A DNA stretch of 64,000 bases from Micromonospora marina (lineage in GTDB: Bacteria; Actinomycetota; Actinomycetes; Mycobacteriales; Micromonosporaceae): assembly GCF_900091565.1 (NCBI RefSeq), contig NZ_FMCV01000022.1, forward strand, positions 55,273 through 119,272, written 5' to 3'. The translations under genes were made by a program, and so were the position numbers. Positions 1 through 7,803 of the stretch are shown here, one piece after another (the stretch's first letter is position 1; the number at the start of each line of letters is the position of its first letter). The notes under the pieces were generated by a model. That model saw only the letters and a program-made list of their open reading frames with translations. It was not told the origin of the DNA and made no database searches.

Positions 1-1
1 G

Positions 2-783
<782 letters not shown>

Positions 784-784
<1 letters not shown>

Positions 785-1131
785 TGGGCGAGCCGGTGAC
801 GGTGACCCCCGCGGCGGCCGACCTGATCCGGTCGCTGCGGGGGCAGCACGGTCCGCTGATGTTCCACCAGTCCGGCGGCTGCTGCGACGGCAGCGCGCCG
901 ATGTGCTACCCGGCCGGTGAGTTCCGCACCGGCGGTTCGGACGTGCTGCTCGCCTCGCTCGCCGTCGACGGGGTGCCCGAGCCGGTGGAGTTCTGGATGT
1001 CGAAGGCCCAGTGGGAGCTGTGGCAGCACACCCGGCTCACCGTCGACGTGGTGCCCGGCCGGGGCAGCGGCTTCTCCCTGGAGGCGCCGGAGGGCGTCCG
1101 CTTCCTCATCCGCTCCCACCTGAACCGCTGA
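784..1131 (+). CDS. DUF779 domain protein, partner of the aldehyde dehydrogenase
   Basis: This 115-residue soluble protein of the DUF779 family has no established biochemical role. The visible hallmark is a cysteine-rich segment, SGGCCDGSAPMC, with cysteines at 33, 34 and 41, which could bind a metal or be redox active. Members are typically encoded directly after ExaC-type aldehyde dehydrogenases, and here the ATG overlaps the dehydrogenase stop by one base. That coupling suggests a shared role in alcohol or aldehyde oxidation (inference). The length is normal for the family. No signal peptide or membrane segment is present. Confidence 0.88.
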
Positions 1132-1140
1132 TCTGTCCGA

Positions 1141-1150
1141 GATCTTGCAG
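1141..1150. repeat. GATCTTGCAG motif after a stop codon, solitary arm
   Basis: GATCTTGCAG lies ten bases after the DUF779 stop. The same motif bounds two longer inverted-repeat elements in this window, at 27720-27817 and 53996-54064. No matching right arm (GCAAGATC) was found before the next gene, so this looks like a solitary or degenerate arm. A ten-base match could be chance on its own. The shared placement just after a plus-strand stop is why it is listed. Confidence 0.4.
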
Positions 1151-1265
1151 CTCGCGGGCATCGCGGCGGTGGGATGCTGACGCCGTCCACTTCGGAGTCC
1201 GCGTCCCACCACCGCTCAAGTCGCTACCGGGTCGCGTTCCACCACCGCCCGACAGGAGACCGCGC

Positions 1266-1715
1266 ATGAACCCGGTCCGACAACCAGTGCTCGCCGCCGG
1301 CCTCACCGCCCTGGCCACCGCCGCCACGCTCGGGCTCGCGCCGGGCGCCGCCGTCGCGGCCCCGGCGGCCTCACCCCGTATCTCCGTCAACTGGTTCGGC
1401 GCCGCCGAGGTACGGGCGCACACCGCGACCGTCGGCGGTCGGTTCGACTGCGGCGCCGAGCGCGGCCTCGCGTACATCGAGGTGCACCTCGACCAGCGGG
1501 TACGGCGAGGGTCGGTCACCGGCTTCGGGTTCGGCGTGATCGGCGCGTGCACCGACGAACGCACCGCCGGCACCTGGACCGCGACCATCCCCGCCGACCA
1601 GGGCACCTTCCGCCCCGGCCCCGCCACCACCATCGCCCGCCTGGTGGTCGAGCCGAACTCGATCACCGAGACCACCGAACGCGTACGCCTACGCCCCCGC
1701 TGCGCCCACCCCTGA
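1266..1715 (+). CDS. Small secreted protein of unknown function
   Basis: This 149-residue protein is not recognised as a named family with confidence. The N-terminus is a Sec signal peptide: a short basic start (MNPVRQP), a long Ala/Leu core, and a probable cleavage site after an AVA/APA segment near residues 32-36. The mature part of about 115 residues is polar, predicted beta-rich, and has three cysteines (FDCGAE, GACTDE, RPRCAHP). The ATG is preceded by AGGAGA at good spacing, which fixes the start. It stands alone between the DUF779 gene and the convergent antitoxin gene. No function is inferred beyond export. Confidence 0.8.
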   Translation: MNPVRQPVLAAGLTALATAATLGLAPGAAVAAPAASPRISVNWFGAAEVRAHTATVGGRFDCGAERGLAYIEVHLDQRVRRGSVTGFGFGVIGACTDERTAGTWTATIPADQGTFRPGPATTIARLVVEPNSITETTERVRLRPRCAHP

Positions 1716-1734
1716 CCGGGTCGACGGCCTCCGG

Positions 1735-2046
1735 TCAGGCGATCTGCCGGAGGTCGTCGCCGTAGTCGAAGTTGATCCGTAGCCGGGCACCGAGCGCGTT
1801 GGCGTATCGGCTCAGCGTGGCCACCTCGTTGACGTCGAGGTCGCCGTTCTCGATCTGGCTGACCCGGCCCGGCGTGACCCCCATGATCTCGGCGACCTGC
1901 CGCTGGGTGAGCCCCAGCCGCTTGCGCTCCTCGGCCAGGTGGAACGCACTCACCCACGCGTCGGTCCGGGCGCGCTCCGCCTCGTATGCCTCGTCGTCAC
2001 CGCCGAGTTCGGCGCGGACCTCGTCCCAGTGATAGAACTCCGTCAC
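1735..2046 (-). CDS. HigA-type antitoxin, XRE-family helix-turn-helix protein
   Basis: This 103-residue protein has a central XRE/Cro helix-turn-helix: RKRLGLTQRQVAEIMGV followed by PGRVSQIENG. A WDEVRAELGG N-terminal extension of this kind is typical of HigA antitoxins paired with RelE/HigB toxins. The GTG at 2046 is chosen because it overlaps the toxin stop as GTGA and has a GGGGGGA tract just upstream. The longer frame reading from 2082 lies inside the toxin gene. The protein is expected to neutralise the toxin and repress the shared promoter. It looks complete, unlike its partner. Confidence 0.87.
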   Translation of the reverse strand: MTEFYHWDEVRAELGGDDEAYEAERARTDAWVSAFHLAEERKRLGLTQRQVAEIMGVTPGRVSQIENGDLDVNEVATLSRYANALGARLRINFDYGDDLRQIA

Positions 2047-2306
2047 GACTCCCCCCTTCGCTCGCGCTCGCTGTCGAGCCAAGCCTTGTAGGCAACCTCC
2101 GCCGCCGGGATGTGCTGCCGGTACCAGCGGGTCCAGTTGCCCGCCTTGTTGCCGGCGACCAGGAGGACCGCCTGCGACTCGGCCAGCTTGTCCACCGCGA
2201 CCCGGACGCTCTCGTACGACGCCGGATCGTGGTCCCGCAGGTCGCGCAGCCAGTGCCGGACCTCTCCGGTCACCCGGACCGACCAGCGCTTCCCGTCCAC
2301 ACCCAT
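2043..2306 (-). CDS. HigB/RelE-type toxin, apparently with an internal in-frame deletion
   Basis: The N-terminus (GKRWSVRVTGEVRHWL, SYESVRVAVDKLAE) and C-terminus (QAVLLVAGNKAGNWTRWY) match the Gp49/HigB phage-derived RelE superfamily. Only 87 residues are present, where such toxins are usually about 115-130. The central block normally found between the two halves, a GRPLVDT...KELRPGS...RILFAFDP-type stretch of roughly 40 residues with conserved basic positions, is missing. AESQAV joins the flanks directly and in frame. The family layout is from memory, and an alignment would settle it. The start ATG at 2306 follows a TATAGT box by six bases. The gene overlaps the antitoxin by four bases (GTGA). 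The toxin is probably inactive. Confidence 0.75.
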   Translation of the reverse strand: MGVDGKRWSVRVTGEVRHWLRDLRDHDPASYESVRVAVDKLAESQAVLLVAGNKAGNWTRWYRQHIPAAEVAYKAWLDSERERRGES

Positions 2307-2312
2307 GGCCCG

Positions 2313-2318
2313 ACTATA
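2313..2318 (-). promoter_or_regulatory. -10 box (TATAGT) of the higBA operon, probably leaderless
   Basis: On the minus strand TATAGT ends six bases before the toxin ATG. That places the expected transcription start on or next to the A of the start codon. No Shine-Dalgarno sequence is present there, so the toxin would be read from a leaderless mRNA, which is common in actinobacteria. No convincing -35 hexamer is seen at 16-18 bases. Confidence 0.45.
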
Positions 2319-2346
2319 GCCCGAGCTAAACATGTCGGGGTAGCTG

Positions 2347-3360
2347 TCATCGGTCGTCCAGGAGCGGCTGGGTGGGGTTCCACGGGGTTCCGGTTTCGGC
2401 GTCGCGACGGCGGCGGGCTATCGCGGACAGCGCCTCCAGCACCACCCGGTTGCCCAGGTACGCGGTGATGTCGGCGTGGTCGTACGGCGGGGCGACCTCG
2501 ACCACGTCCAGCCCGACCACCGGCAGCTCGTAACAGACGCGGCGGACCGCGTCGAGCAGTTGCCGGGAGGTGAACCCGCCCGGCTCCGGTGTGCCGGTGC
2601 CCGGCGCCATGCCAGGGTCGACCACGTCCACGTCGACGGAGAGGAACACGCCCTCGCACTCGTCGGTCGCGATGCCGAACGCCTCGGTCAGGCAGGAGTC
2701 CAGCCCACGCGCCACGATCTCGGTCATCTCGTACGAGCGCATCCGCTGCTCGGCCATCCACGCCAGCGTGTCCGGGCCGGGCCAGTAGCCGCGCAGCCCG
2801 ATCTGGAGGAAACGGTCGCCGCGTACCGCACCGGACTCGATGAGCCGCCGCATGGGCTGGCCGTGGCCGTGCAGCGAGCCGAACTCGACGTCCCCGGTGT
2901 CGGCGTGCGCGTCGAAGTGCACAAACGACACCCGACCGAGCCCGTGGTGCCGGGCCACCCCGGTGGCGTCCGGCAACGCGATGGAGTGGTCGCCGCCGAG
3001 CACCACGGGGATCGCCCCGGTTGACGCGACCGTGTGCACGGCGGTCTCCAGCGCGGCGAGCGAGCGCTCGATGTCGCCGCCGAACATCTCCACGTCGCCG
3101 GCGTCGTAGACGCACAGGTCCGTCAGCGCGTCCACGCGCAGCGCCAGCGACGGGCGGGAGCCGTCGTGCGGCAGGTAGCAGGCCTGCCGGATGGCGGACG
3201 GCCCGAACCGGGTGCCCGGCCGGTGCGAGGTGCCGCCGTCGAACGGCGCCCCGATGATCACCACGTCCGCGTCGGCGTACGTGACCGGTTCCTCGACCGT
3301 GCACGGCGGCACGCCGAGGAACGTGACGTCGGGACCGTACATCGGGCCGTACCGGGTCAT
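2347..3360 (-). CDS. speB: Agmatinase / guanidinobutyrase (ureohydrolase family)
   Basis: This 337-residue arginase-superfamily enzyme is expected to hydrolyse a guanidino compound, such as agmatine to putrescine or 4-guanidinobutyrate to GABA, releasing urea. The binuclear manganese ligands are all visible: His125 in GGDHS, Asp150, His152 and Asp154 in FDAHADTGD, and Asp243 and Asp245 in SVDVDVVDP. It is the last gene of a minus-strand run with a flavoprotein amine oxidase, a saccharopine dehydrogenase-like enzyme and a polyamine transporter, and it overlaps the gene upstream by four bases (ATGA). Agmatine and guanidinobutyrate specificities cannot be separated by eye; the neighbours fit either. 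Confidence 0.88.
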   Translation of the reverse strand: MTRYGPMYGPDVTFLGVPPCTVEEPVTYADADVVIIGAPFDGGTSHRPGTRFGPSAIRQACYLPHDGSRPSLALRVDALTDLCVYDAGDVEMFGGDIERSLAALETAVHTVASTGAIPVVLGGDHSIALPDATGVARHHGLGRVSFVHFDAHADTGDVEFGSLHGHGQPMRRLIESGAVRGDRFLQIGLRGYWPGPDTLAWMAEQRMRSYEMTEIVARGLDSCLTEAFGIATDECEGVFLSVDVDVVDPGMAPGTGTPEPGGFTSRQLLDAVRRVCYELPVVGLDVVEVAPPYDHADITAYLGNRVVLEALSAIARRRRDAETGTPWNPTQPLLDDR

Positions 3361-4559
3361 CGTTCCTCCATCCCCCACGGCGAACCGTAGCCGGTGAGCA
3401 GGTCGAGGAAGGGGGTCGGCGGGAACGCCTCCGGGCCGAGCACGCCGGTGCCGGACCAGGCGCCGGTGGCGAGCAGTTCCAGCGCGACGACCGGGTTGAC
3501 GGCGGTCTGCCAGACCACCGCCTGGTGGCCGTACTCGGCCATCGACCATTCGTTGTCCACCACGTGGTACAGGTAGACCCGGCGCGGCCGACCGTCCGGT
3601 CCGGTGCCGGTGACGTACGTGCCGGCGCACGTCCTGCCGCTCATCCGGTCGCCGAGCGTGGCCGGGTCGGGCAGCGCGGCGGCCACCAGGTCGCGCGGCG
3701 ACACGTCGACCCCGCGTACCCGCACCGGCTGGGTCGAGTCCAGCCCGAGCTTGTGCAGCGTTCGCAGCACCTCGATGAACTCGGCGCCGAGGCCGTACTT
3801 GAAGGTGACCCGCTTCGCCGGCACCCAACGGGGGATGAGCAGCACCTCCTCGTGCTCGACGTTGACGCACTCGACCGGGCCGATCCCGGCCGGGAAGTCG
3901 AACACCTCCGGTTCGCTGAACGGTTCGGTGGTGAACCAGCCGCGCCCGGCCTCCCAGATCACCGGCGGGTTGAGGCACTCCTCGATGGTGGTCCAGATGG
4001 AGAACGACGGCGCGAACTCGTACCCGGCGACGGTGAGGTTCGCGCCGTCGCGTACCCCGATCTCGTCGATCTCGGTGAACAGTTCGTCGGCGGCGTAGCG
4101 GGCGAAGACGTCGGACAGGCCCGGTTCGACGCCGATGCCGCACAGCGCCAGCCGCCCGGCGGCGGCCCACCGCTGCGCGACGGCGAACTGCTCGTCGCCG
4201 AGCTTGACCCCGGTCTCGGCGTAGGGACGCTCGGGGTGCGGCCGGGACAACGACATCGCCATGTCCAGGTAGTCGGCCCCGGCGGCGAACGCGCCGTCGA
4301 AGATCGGCATGACGAAGCGCGGGTCGACGGCGTTGAGCACGTGCGTGATCCGGTGTTCCCGGCACAACGCGGCCACCGCGTCGGCGCAGGACGCGTCCAC
4401 AGTGGCGGCGACGAACCGGTCGCCGTGCCCGGCGACGGCCCGCGCCGCCCGCGCCGGGTCGTGGTCGGCGACCACCATGGTCTCGAAGAAGGAACGGCGG
4501 GCGGCGACGGAAACGGCGGCGGAGCCGACGCCACCGGCGCCGACGAGAAGGATACGCAT
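3357..4559 (-). CDS. Saccharopine dehydrogenase / carboxynorspermidine synthase family oxidoreductase
   Basis: This 400-residue protein has an N-terminal Rossmann motif GAGGVG at residues 7-12. The C-terminal half follows the pattern of saccharopine dehydrogenase-like enzymes and resembles carboxynorspermidine synthase in the segments PAKRVTFKYG, ALPDPATLGDR and HQAVVWQTAVNP (family comparison from memory). Enzymes of this group make or break a C-N bond between an amine and an oxo acid or aldehyde with NAD(P)H. In this polyamine locus a (carboxy)spermidine-type reaction is attractive. No carboxynorspermidine decarboxylase is in the window, so the direction and substrate are open. It overlaps speB by four bases and the upstream flavoprotein by one base. 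Confidence 0.82.
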   Translation of the reverse strand: MRILLVGAGGVGSAAVSVAARRSFFETMVVADHDPARAARAVAGHGDRFVAATVDASCADAVAALCREHRITHVLNAVDPRFVMPIFDGAFAAGADYLDMAMSLSRPHPERPYAETGVKLGDEQFAVAQRWAAAGRLALCGIGVEPGLSDVFARYAADELFTEIDEIGVRDGANLTVAGYEFAPSFSIWTTIEECLNPPVIWEAGRGWFTTEPFSEPEVFDFPAGIGPVECVNVEHEEVLLIPRWVPAKRVTFKYGLGAEFIEVLRTLHKLGLDSTQPVRVRGVDVSPRDLVAAALPDPATLGDRMSGRTCAGTYVTGTGPDGRPRRVYLYHVVDNEWSMAEYGHQAVVWQTAVNPVVALELLATGAWSGTGVLGPEAFPPTPFLDLLTGYGSPWGMEER

Positions 4560-5980
4560 CAGGAGTCGAACCCCAGTCCAAGACGGTCGAGAGTACGGAG
4601 CCAGAGGTTGCGCCGCCCGTCGCGCGCGTCGGCGCGGGCGAGCGACCAGCGGGTCAGGTTGATGCCCACGGACCGGGCCGGTTCCGGTGGGATCGGCAGC
4701 GGCTTGCGGCGCACCAGGTCGAGCCGGGTCAGCGGGGTGTCAGTGCCGGAGAGCAGGTCGAGCGTGACGCGGGCGCCGAACCGGGTCGCGCCGACGCCGA
4801 GCCCGGTGAACCCGGCCGCGTAGGCCAGGCGGCCTTCGTAGGCGGTGCCGAAGAACGCGCAGAACCGGGTGCAGGTGTCGATGACGCCGCCCCAGCGGTG
4901 GCTGAACCGCAGCCCGTCGAGTTGCGGGAACGTCGTGAAGAAGTGCGAGGCGAGCGTGGTGAAGGTGGCCTCGCGCTGCTCCAGCGCGGGCGCCACCCGG
5001 TTGCCGTAGTGGTAGATCGCGTCGTAGCCGCCGAACAGGATCCGGTTGTCGGCGGTGAGCCGGTAGTAGTGGAACTGGTTGCCGGTGTCGGCGAGCCCCT
5101 GCCGGTTCCGCCAGCCGATCGCGTCGCGCTGCGCCGCGGTCAGCGGCTCGGTCATCAGCGCGTAGTCGTAGACCGGCACCAGCCAGGAGCGCAGCCGGCG
5201 CAGCAGCGGCGGGAACGCGTTCGTGGCCAGCACCACCTGCCGCGCCCGGACCGCGCCGAACGCCGCGTCCGCGCCGCCCGCCGTGGTGGCGCGCAGCCCG
5301 GCTCCGTCGCGGGCCAGGCCGGTGACACGGGTGTGCTCGTGTACGCGTACGCCCAGGTCGAGCGCCGCCCGGCGCAGCCCCCAGGCGAGCTTCGCCGGGT
5401 CGAGCAGGGCCACCCGGTCGGCGTCCCACATCCCGCCCAGGTACGTCGGCGACGCCACCTCGGCGCGTACCTCGTCGCGGTCGAGCAGCCGCACGTCGTG
5501 GCCGTACCGGCGGGCCAGTTCGGCGTCGGCGGCGAGCCCGTCGAGCTGGTACGGCTCGACCGCGACCGCCAGTTCGCCGGTGCGCTCGAAGTCGCAGGCG
5601 ATGTCGTACTTCGCCACGGCTGCGGCGATCGCGTCCAGGTTCTCCCGGCCCAGCCGTTCCAGCTCGTCGATCTCGCCGGGGAACCGCTCGACGCCGTTGG
5701 CGAGCCCGTGGGTCAGCGACGCGGCGCAGAACCCGCCGTTGCGCCCGGACGCCGCCCAGCCGCACGTGCCCGCGTCGACCAGCAGCACGTCGCGGTCCGG
5801 GTCGGCCTCCTTCGCCAGCAGCGCGGTCCACAGCCCGGCGTACCCGCCGCCGACCACGAGCAGGTCGGCGGCGTGCGACCCGGACAGCGGCGGCAGCGGG
5901 TCGGGGCGCTCCGACCGGTCCAGCCAGTACGGCACGGGCGCGGCGTCGGCCAGCGCCCGGCCGGTATGCGGGAGTGTCAT
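4559..5980 (-). CDS. FAD-dependent amine oxidoreductase (gamma-glutamylputrescine oxidase-like)
   Basis: This 473-residue flavoprotein belongs to the DAO/glycine oxidase fold. The dinucleotide motif VVGGGYAGLWTALL is at residues 42-55, followed by the SGRNGGF segment characteristic of the PuuB group. C-terminal GFTGLGVGATRFGA closes the FAD site. PuuB-like enzymes oxidise putrescine derivatives or other primary amines to aldehydes. The transporter genes upstream and the ureohydrolase downstream support a polyamine substrate (inference). The start ATG at 5980 overlaps the upstream permease stop by four bases. A degraded relative of this gene lies at 12358-12490. Confidence 0.86.
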   Translation of the reverse strand: MTLPHTGRALADAAPVPYWLDRSERPDPLPPLSGSHAADLLVVGGGYAGLWTALLAKEADPDRDVLLVDAGTCGWAASGRNGGFCAASLTHGLANGVERFPGEIDELERLGRENLDAIAAAVAKYDIACDFERTGELAVAVEPYQLDGLAADAELARRYGHDVRLLDRDEVRAEVASPTYLGGMWDADRVALLDPAKLAWGLRRAALDLGVRVHEHTRVTGLARDGAGLRATTAGGADAAFGAVRARQVVLATNAFPPLLRRLRSWLVPVYDYALMTEPLTAAQRDAIGWRNRQGLADTGNQFHYYRLTADNRILFGGYDAIYHYGNRVAPALEQREATFTTLASHFFTTFPQLDGLRFSHRWGGVIDTCTRFCAFFGTAYEGRLAYAAGFTGLGVGATRFGARVTLDLLSGTDTPLTRLDLVRRKPLPIPPEPARSVGINLTRWSLARADARDGRRNLWLRTLDRLGLGFDS

Positions 5981-6801
5981 GGCTTGCCCGCAGGTGTGGC
6001 GATCATCGCGAGGGCGGCCCGTCGCGCCCGCCGCCCGCGCAGCGAGCTGGCCCCGACCAGCAGCAACGCGATCACGAACATGGCCGTCCCGATCACGTTG
6101 ACCTGCGGTGGGATGCCCCGCTGCGAGGCGCCCCAGACGTACATCGGGAACGTGACGGTGGTGCCGGCGTTGAAGTTCGTGATGATGAAGTCGTCGAAGC
6201 TGAGCGAGAACGCCAGCAGCGCGGCGGCCACGATGCCGGGTAACACGAGCGGCAGCGTGATCCGGCGGAACGTCTGCCACTCGCTGGCGTACAGGTCCAT
6301 CGCGGCCTCCTCCAGCCGCCGGTCCATGCCGGCGAGCCGGGCCTTCACTGTGACCACGACGAACGACACGCAGAACATGACGTGCGCGATGACGATCGTC
6401 CAGAAGCCCTGCGGCACCCCGGCGGCGACGAAGAGGGCGAGCAGCGAGGTGCCCATCACCAGTTCCGGGGTGGCCATCGGCAGGAAGATGAGCCCGTTGA
6501 GCCCGGACCGGCCGCGGAAGCTGTGCCGGACCAGCGCGAACGCCATCAGCGTGCCGAGCACTGTGGAGGCGGCGGTGGCGATCAGGCCGATCTGCATGCT
6601 GCGCACCACCGCGTCGCACATGTCAGCTGTCGCGCAGGGCTGCTTCCAGTTGTCGAGCGTGAACTCGTTGAAGTCGTAGGAGAGCCGGCTGGAGGGCCGG
6701 TTGAGGGACAGACCGGCCACCACCATGATCGGCAGCGTCAGGTAGCCGAGGACGAGCAGAGCCACGCCCATCACCCACCGGTCGGCGAGCCAGCGCCGCA
6801 T
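5977..6801 (-). CDS. Polyamine-type ABC transporter permease (PotC-like)
   Basis: This 274-residue inner-membrane permease has about six hydrophobic helices, the first at residues 9-30. The cytoplasmic EAA loop, EEAAMDLYASEWQTFRRITLPLVLPGI, contacts the ATPase. Sequence order and loop type match PotC/PotH of spermidine/putrescine transporters. The ATG at 6801 is preferred because GGAGG stands nine bases upstream; a GTG at 6837 would read into a repeat. A 19-codon ORF (6801-6860) ends on this ATG as TGATG, so translation may be coupled through it to the partner permease gene upstream. Confidence 0.9.
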   Translation of the reverse strand: MRRWLADRWVMGVALLVLGYLTLPIMVVAGLSLNRPSSRLSYDFNEFTLDNWKQPCATADMCDAVVRSMQIGLIATAASTVLGTLMAFALVRHSFRGRSGLNGLIFLPMATPELVMGTSLLALFVAAGVPQGFWTIVIAHVMFCVSFVVVTVKARLAGMDRRLEEAAMDLYASEWQTFRRITLPLVLPGIVAAALLAFSLSFDDFIITNFNAGTTVTFPMYVWGASQRGIPPQVNVIGTAMFVIALLLVGASSLRGRRARRAALAMIATPAGKP

Positions 6802-6860
6802 CAGAGCCTGCCTCCATTCGCGACTGCGGGGCTCCACTTCGCTGCGCTCCTCGCGCTCAT
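6801..6860 (-). CDS. Bridging mini-ORF between the two permease genes (19 codons)
   Basis: The ATG at 6860 overlaps the upstream permease stop (TGATG), and the stop overlaps the downstream permease ATG in the same way. The encoded peptide is MSARSAAKWSPAVANGGRL. The first part consists of the AGCG-rich repeat also seen at 7765-7803 and 63910-63993. A peptide function is unlikely. The arrangement would carry ribosomes across an intergenic insertion and so preserve coupling. Translation is unproven. Confidence 0.4.
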   Translation of the reverse strand: MSARSAAKWSPAVANGGRL

Positions 6861-7768
6861 CACAGCACCTCCTCCGTGCCGGCCTTTCGCAGATAGACGA
6901 AGACGATCGCCAGGATCGCGGCCATCAGCAGGAACGACAGCGCCGCGCCCTGCGGATAGTCCAACCGGACCAGGAACGCCGAGTCGATGACGTTGCCGAT
7001 CATGTACTCGTTCGGCGTGCCGAGCAGCTCGGCGTTGATGTAGTCGCCGGTGGCCGGGATGAAGAACAGCAGCGTGCCGGCGATCAGGCCGGGCATAGAA
7101 AGCGGCAGCGTGACCTTCGCGAACGCGCGCAGCGGACTCGCGTACAGGTCGCTCGCCGCCTCCAGCAGCCGGGGATCGAGCCGCTCCAGGCTCGCGTACA
7201 GCGGCAGCACCAGGAACGGCAGGAAGTTGTACGTCAGCCCGAGCACCACCGCGATCGGGGTGGCCAGTAGCCGGCCGTCCGGGCCGAGCAGGTGCACGTC
7301 GCGCAGCAGCCCGACGAGCGCGCCGTTGTCCGACAGGATGGTCTTCCAGGCCAGCGTGCGCACCAGGAAGCTGGTGAACATCGGCGCGACCACCGCCACC
7401 AGCAGCAGGTTCTTCCACCGGCCGGCCTTCTGCGCGATCGCGTACGCCAGCGGATAGCCCATCAGCAGCGCGAGCACCAGCGCGATCGCCGAGTAGAGGA
7501 AGGACCGGGAGAACTGCGGCCAGTACGCCTGCAACGCGTCCGGGTAGTTGCCGAACGCCCAGGTCATCGCGTACCCGGTGGTGAGCGAGCCGGACGGGTC
7601 GTAGAGGCTGGCGGAGGCGAGCTGCACCAGCGGGAGCGCGAAGAAGACGAGCAGCCAGGCCGCGCCGGGCAGCAGCAGCAGGTACGGCAGGAGGCGGCTG
7701 CGTCCGCGCCGCACCGGCGGCGGCGCCGGTTTCCCGGCGGAGGCCGGTACGTGGGCCAGCGCGCTCAT
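6860..7768 (-). CDS. Polyamine-type ABC transporter permease (PotB-like)
   Basis: This 302-residue permease has a basic cytoplasmic N-terminus (RRGRSR) and about six transmembrane segments; the first is LLPYLLLLPGAAWLLVFFAL. The EAA loop is EAASDLYASPLRAFAKVTLP, near residues 202-221. The family is PotB/PotH, pairing with the PotC-like permease downstream. The ATG at 7768 forms an ATGA overlap with a 12-codon bridging ORF from the ATPase gene. It is the third gene of the transporter order binding protein, ATPase, permease, permease. Confidence 0.9.
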   Translation of the reverse strand: MSALAHVPASAGKPAPPPVRRGRSRLLPYLLLLPGAAWLLVFFALPLVQLASASLYDPSGSLTTGYAMTWAFGNYPDALQAYWPQFSRSFLYSAIALVLALLMGYPLAYAIAQKAGRWKNLLLVAVVAPMFTSFLVRTLAWKTILSDNGALVGLLRDVHLLGPDGRLLATPIAVVLGLTYNFLPFLVLPLYASLERLDPRLLEAASDLYASPLRAFAKVTLPLSMPGLIAGTLLFFIPATGDYINAELLGTPNEYMIGNVIDSAFLVRLDYPQGAALSFLLMAAILAIVFVYLRKAGTEEVL

Positions 7769-7803
7769 GCCGCCACTCCGCTTCGCTCACTGCGCTCGCT
7801 CAT
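7765..7803 (-). CDS. Bridging mini-ORF between ATPase and permease genes (12 codons)
   Basis: The ATG at 7803 overlaps the ATPase stop as ATGA, and the stop overlaps the PotB-like ATG as ATGA. The peptide would be MSERSERSGVAA. Its DNA is almost entirely the repeat AGCGAGCGCAGTGAGCGAAG, shared with 63910-63993. It looks like a repeat insertion into a former ATGA gene junction that recreated the same junction at both ends. Whether it is translated is not known. Confidence 0.42.
   Translation of the reverse strand: MSERSERSGVAA

Noticed and set aside
2347..4581. Single 744-residue frame suggesting a fusion ending in the ureohydrolase
   Set aside because: The upstream half is out of frame with the real saccharopine dehydrogenase-like gene and is Arg-rich junk. 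The ureohydrolase starts at 3360 in an ATGA overlap.
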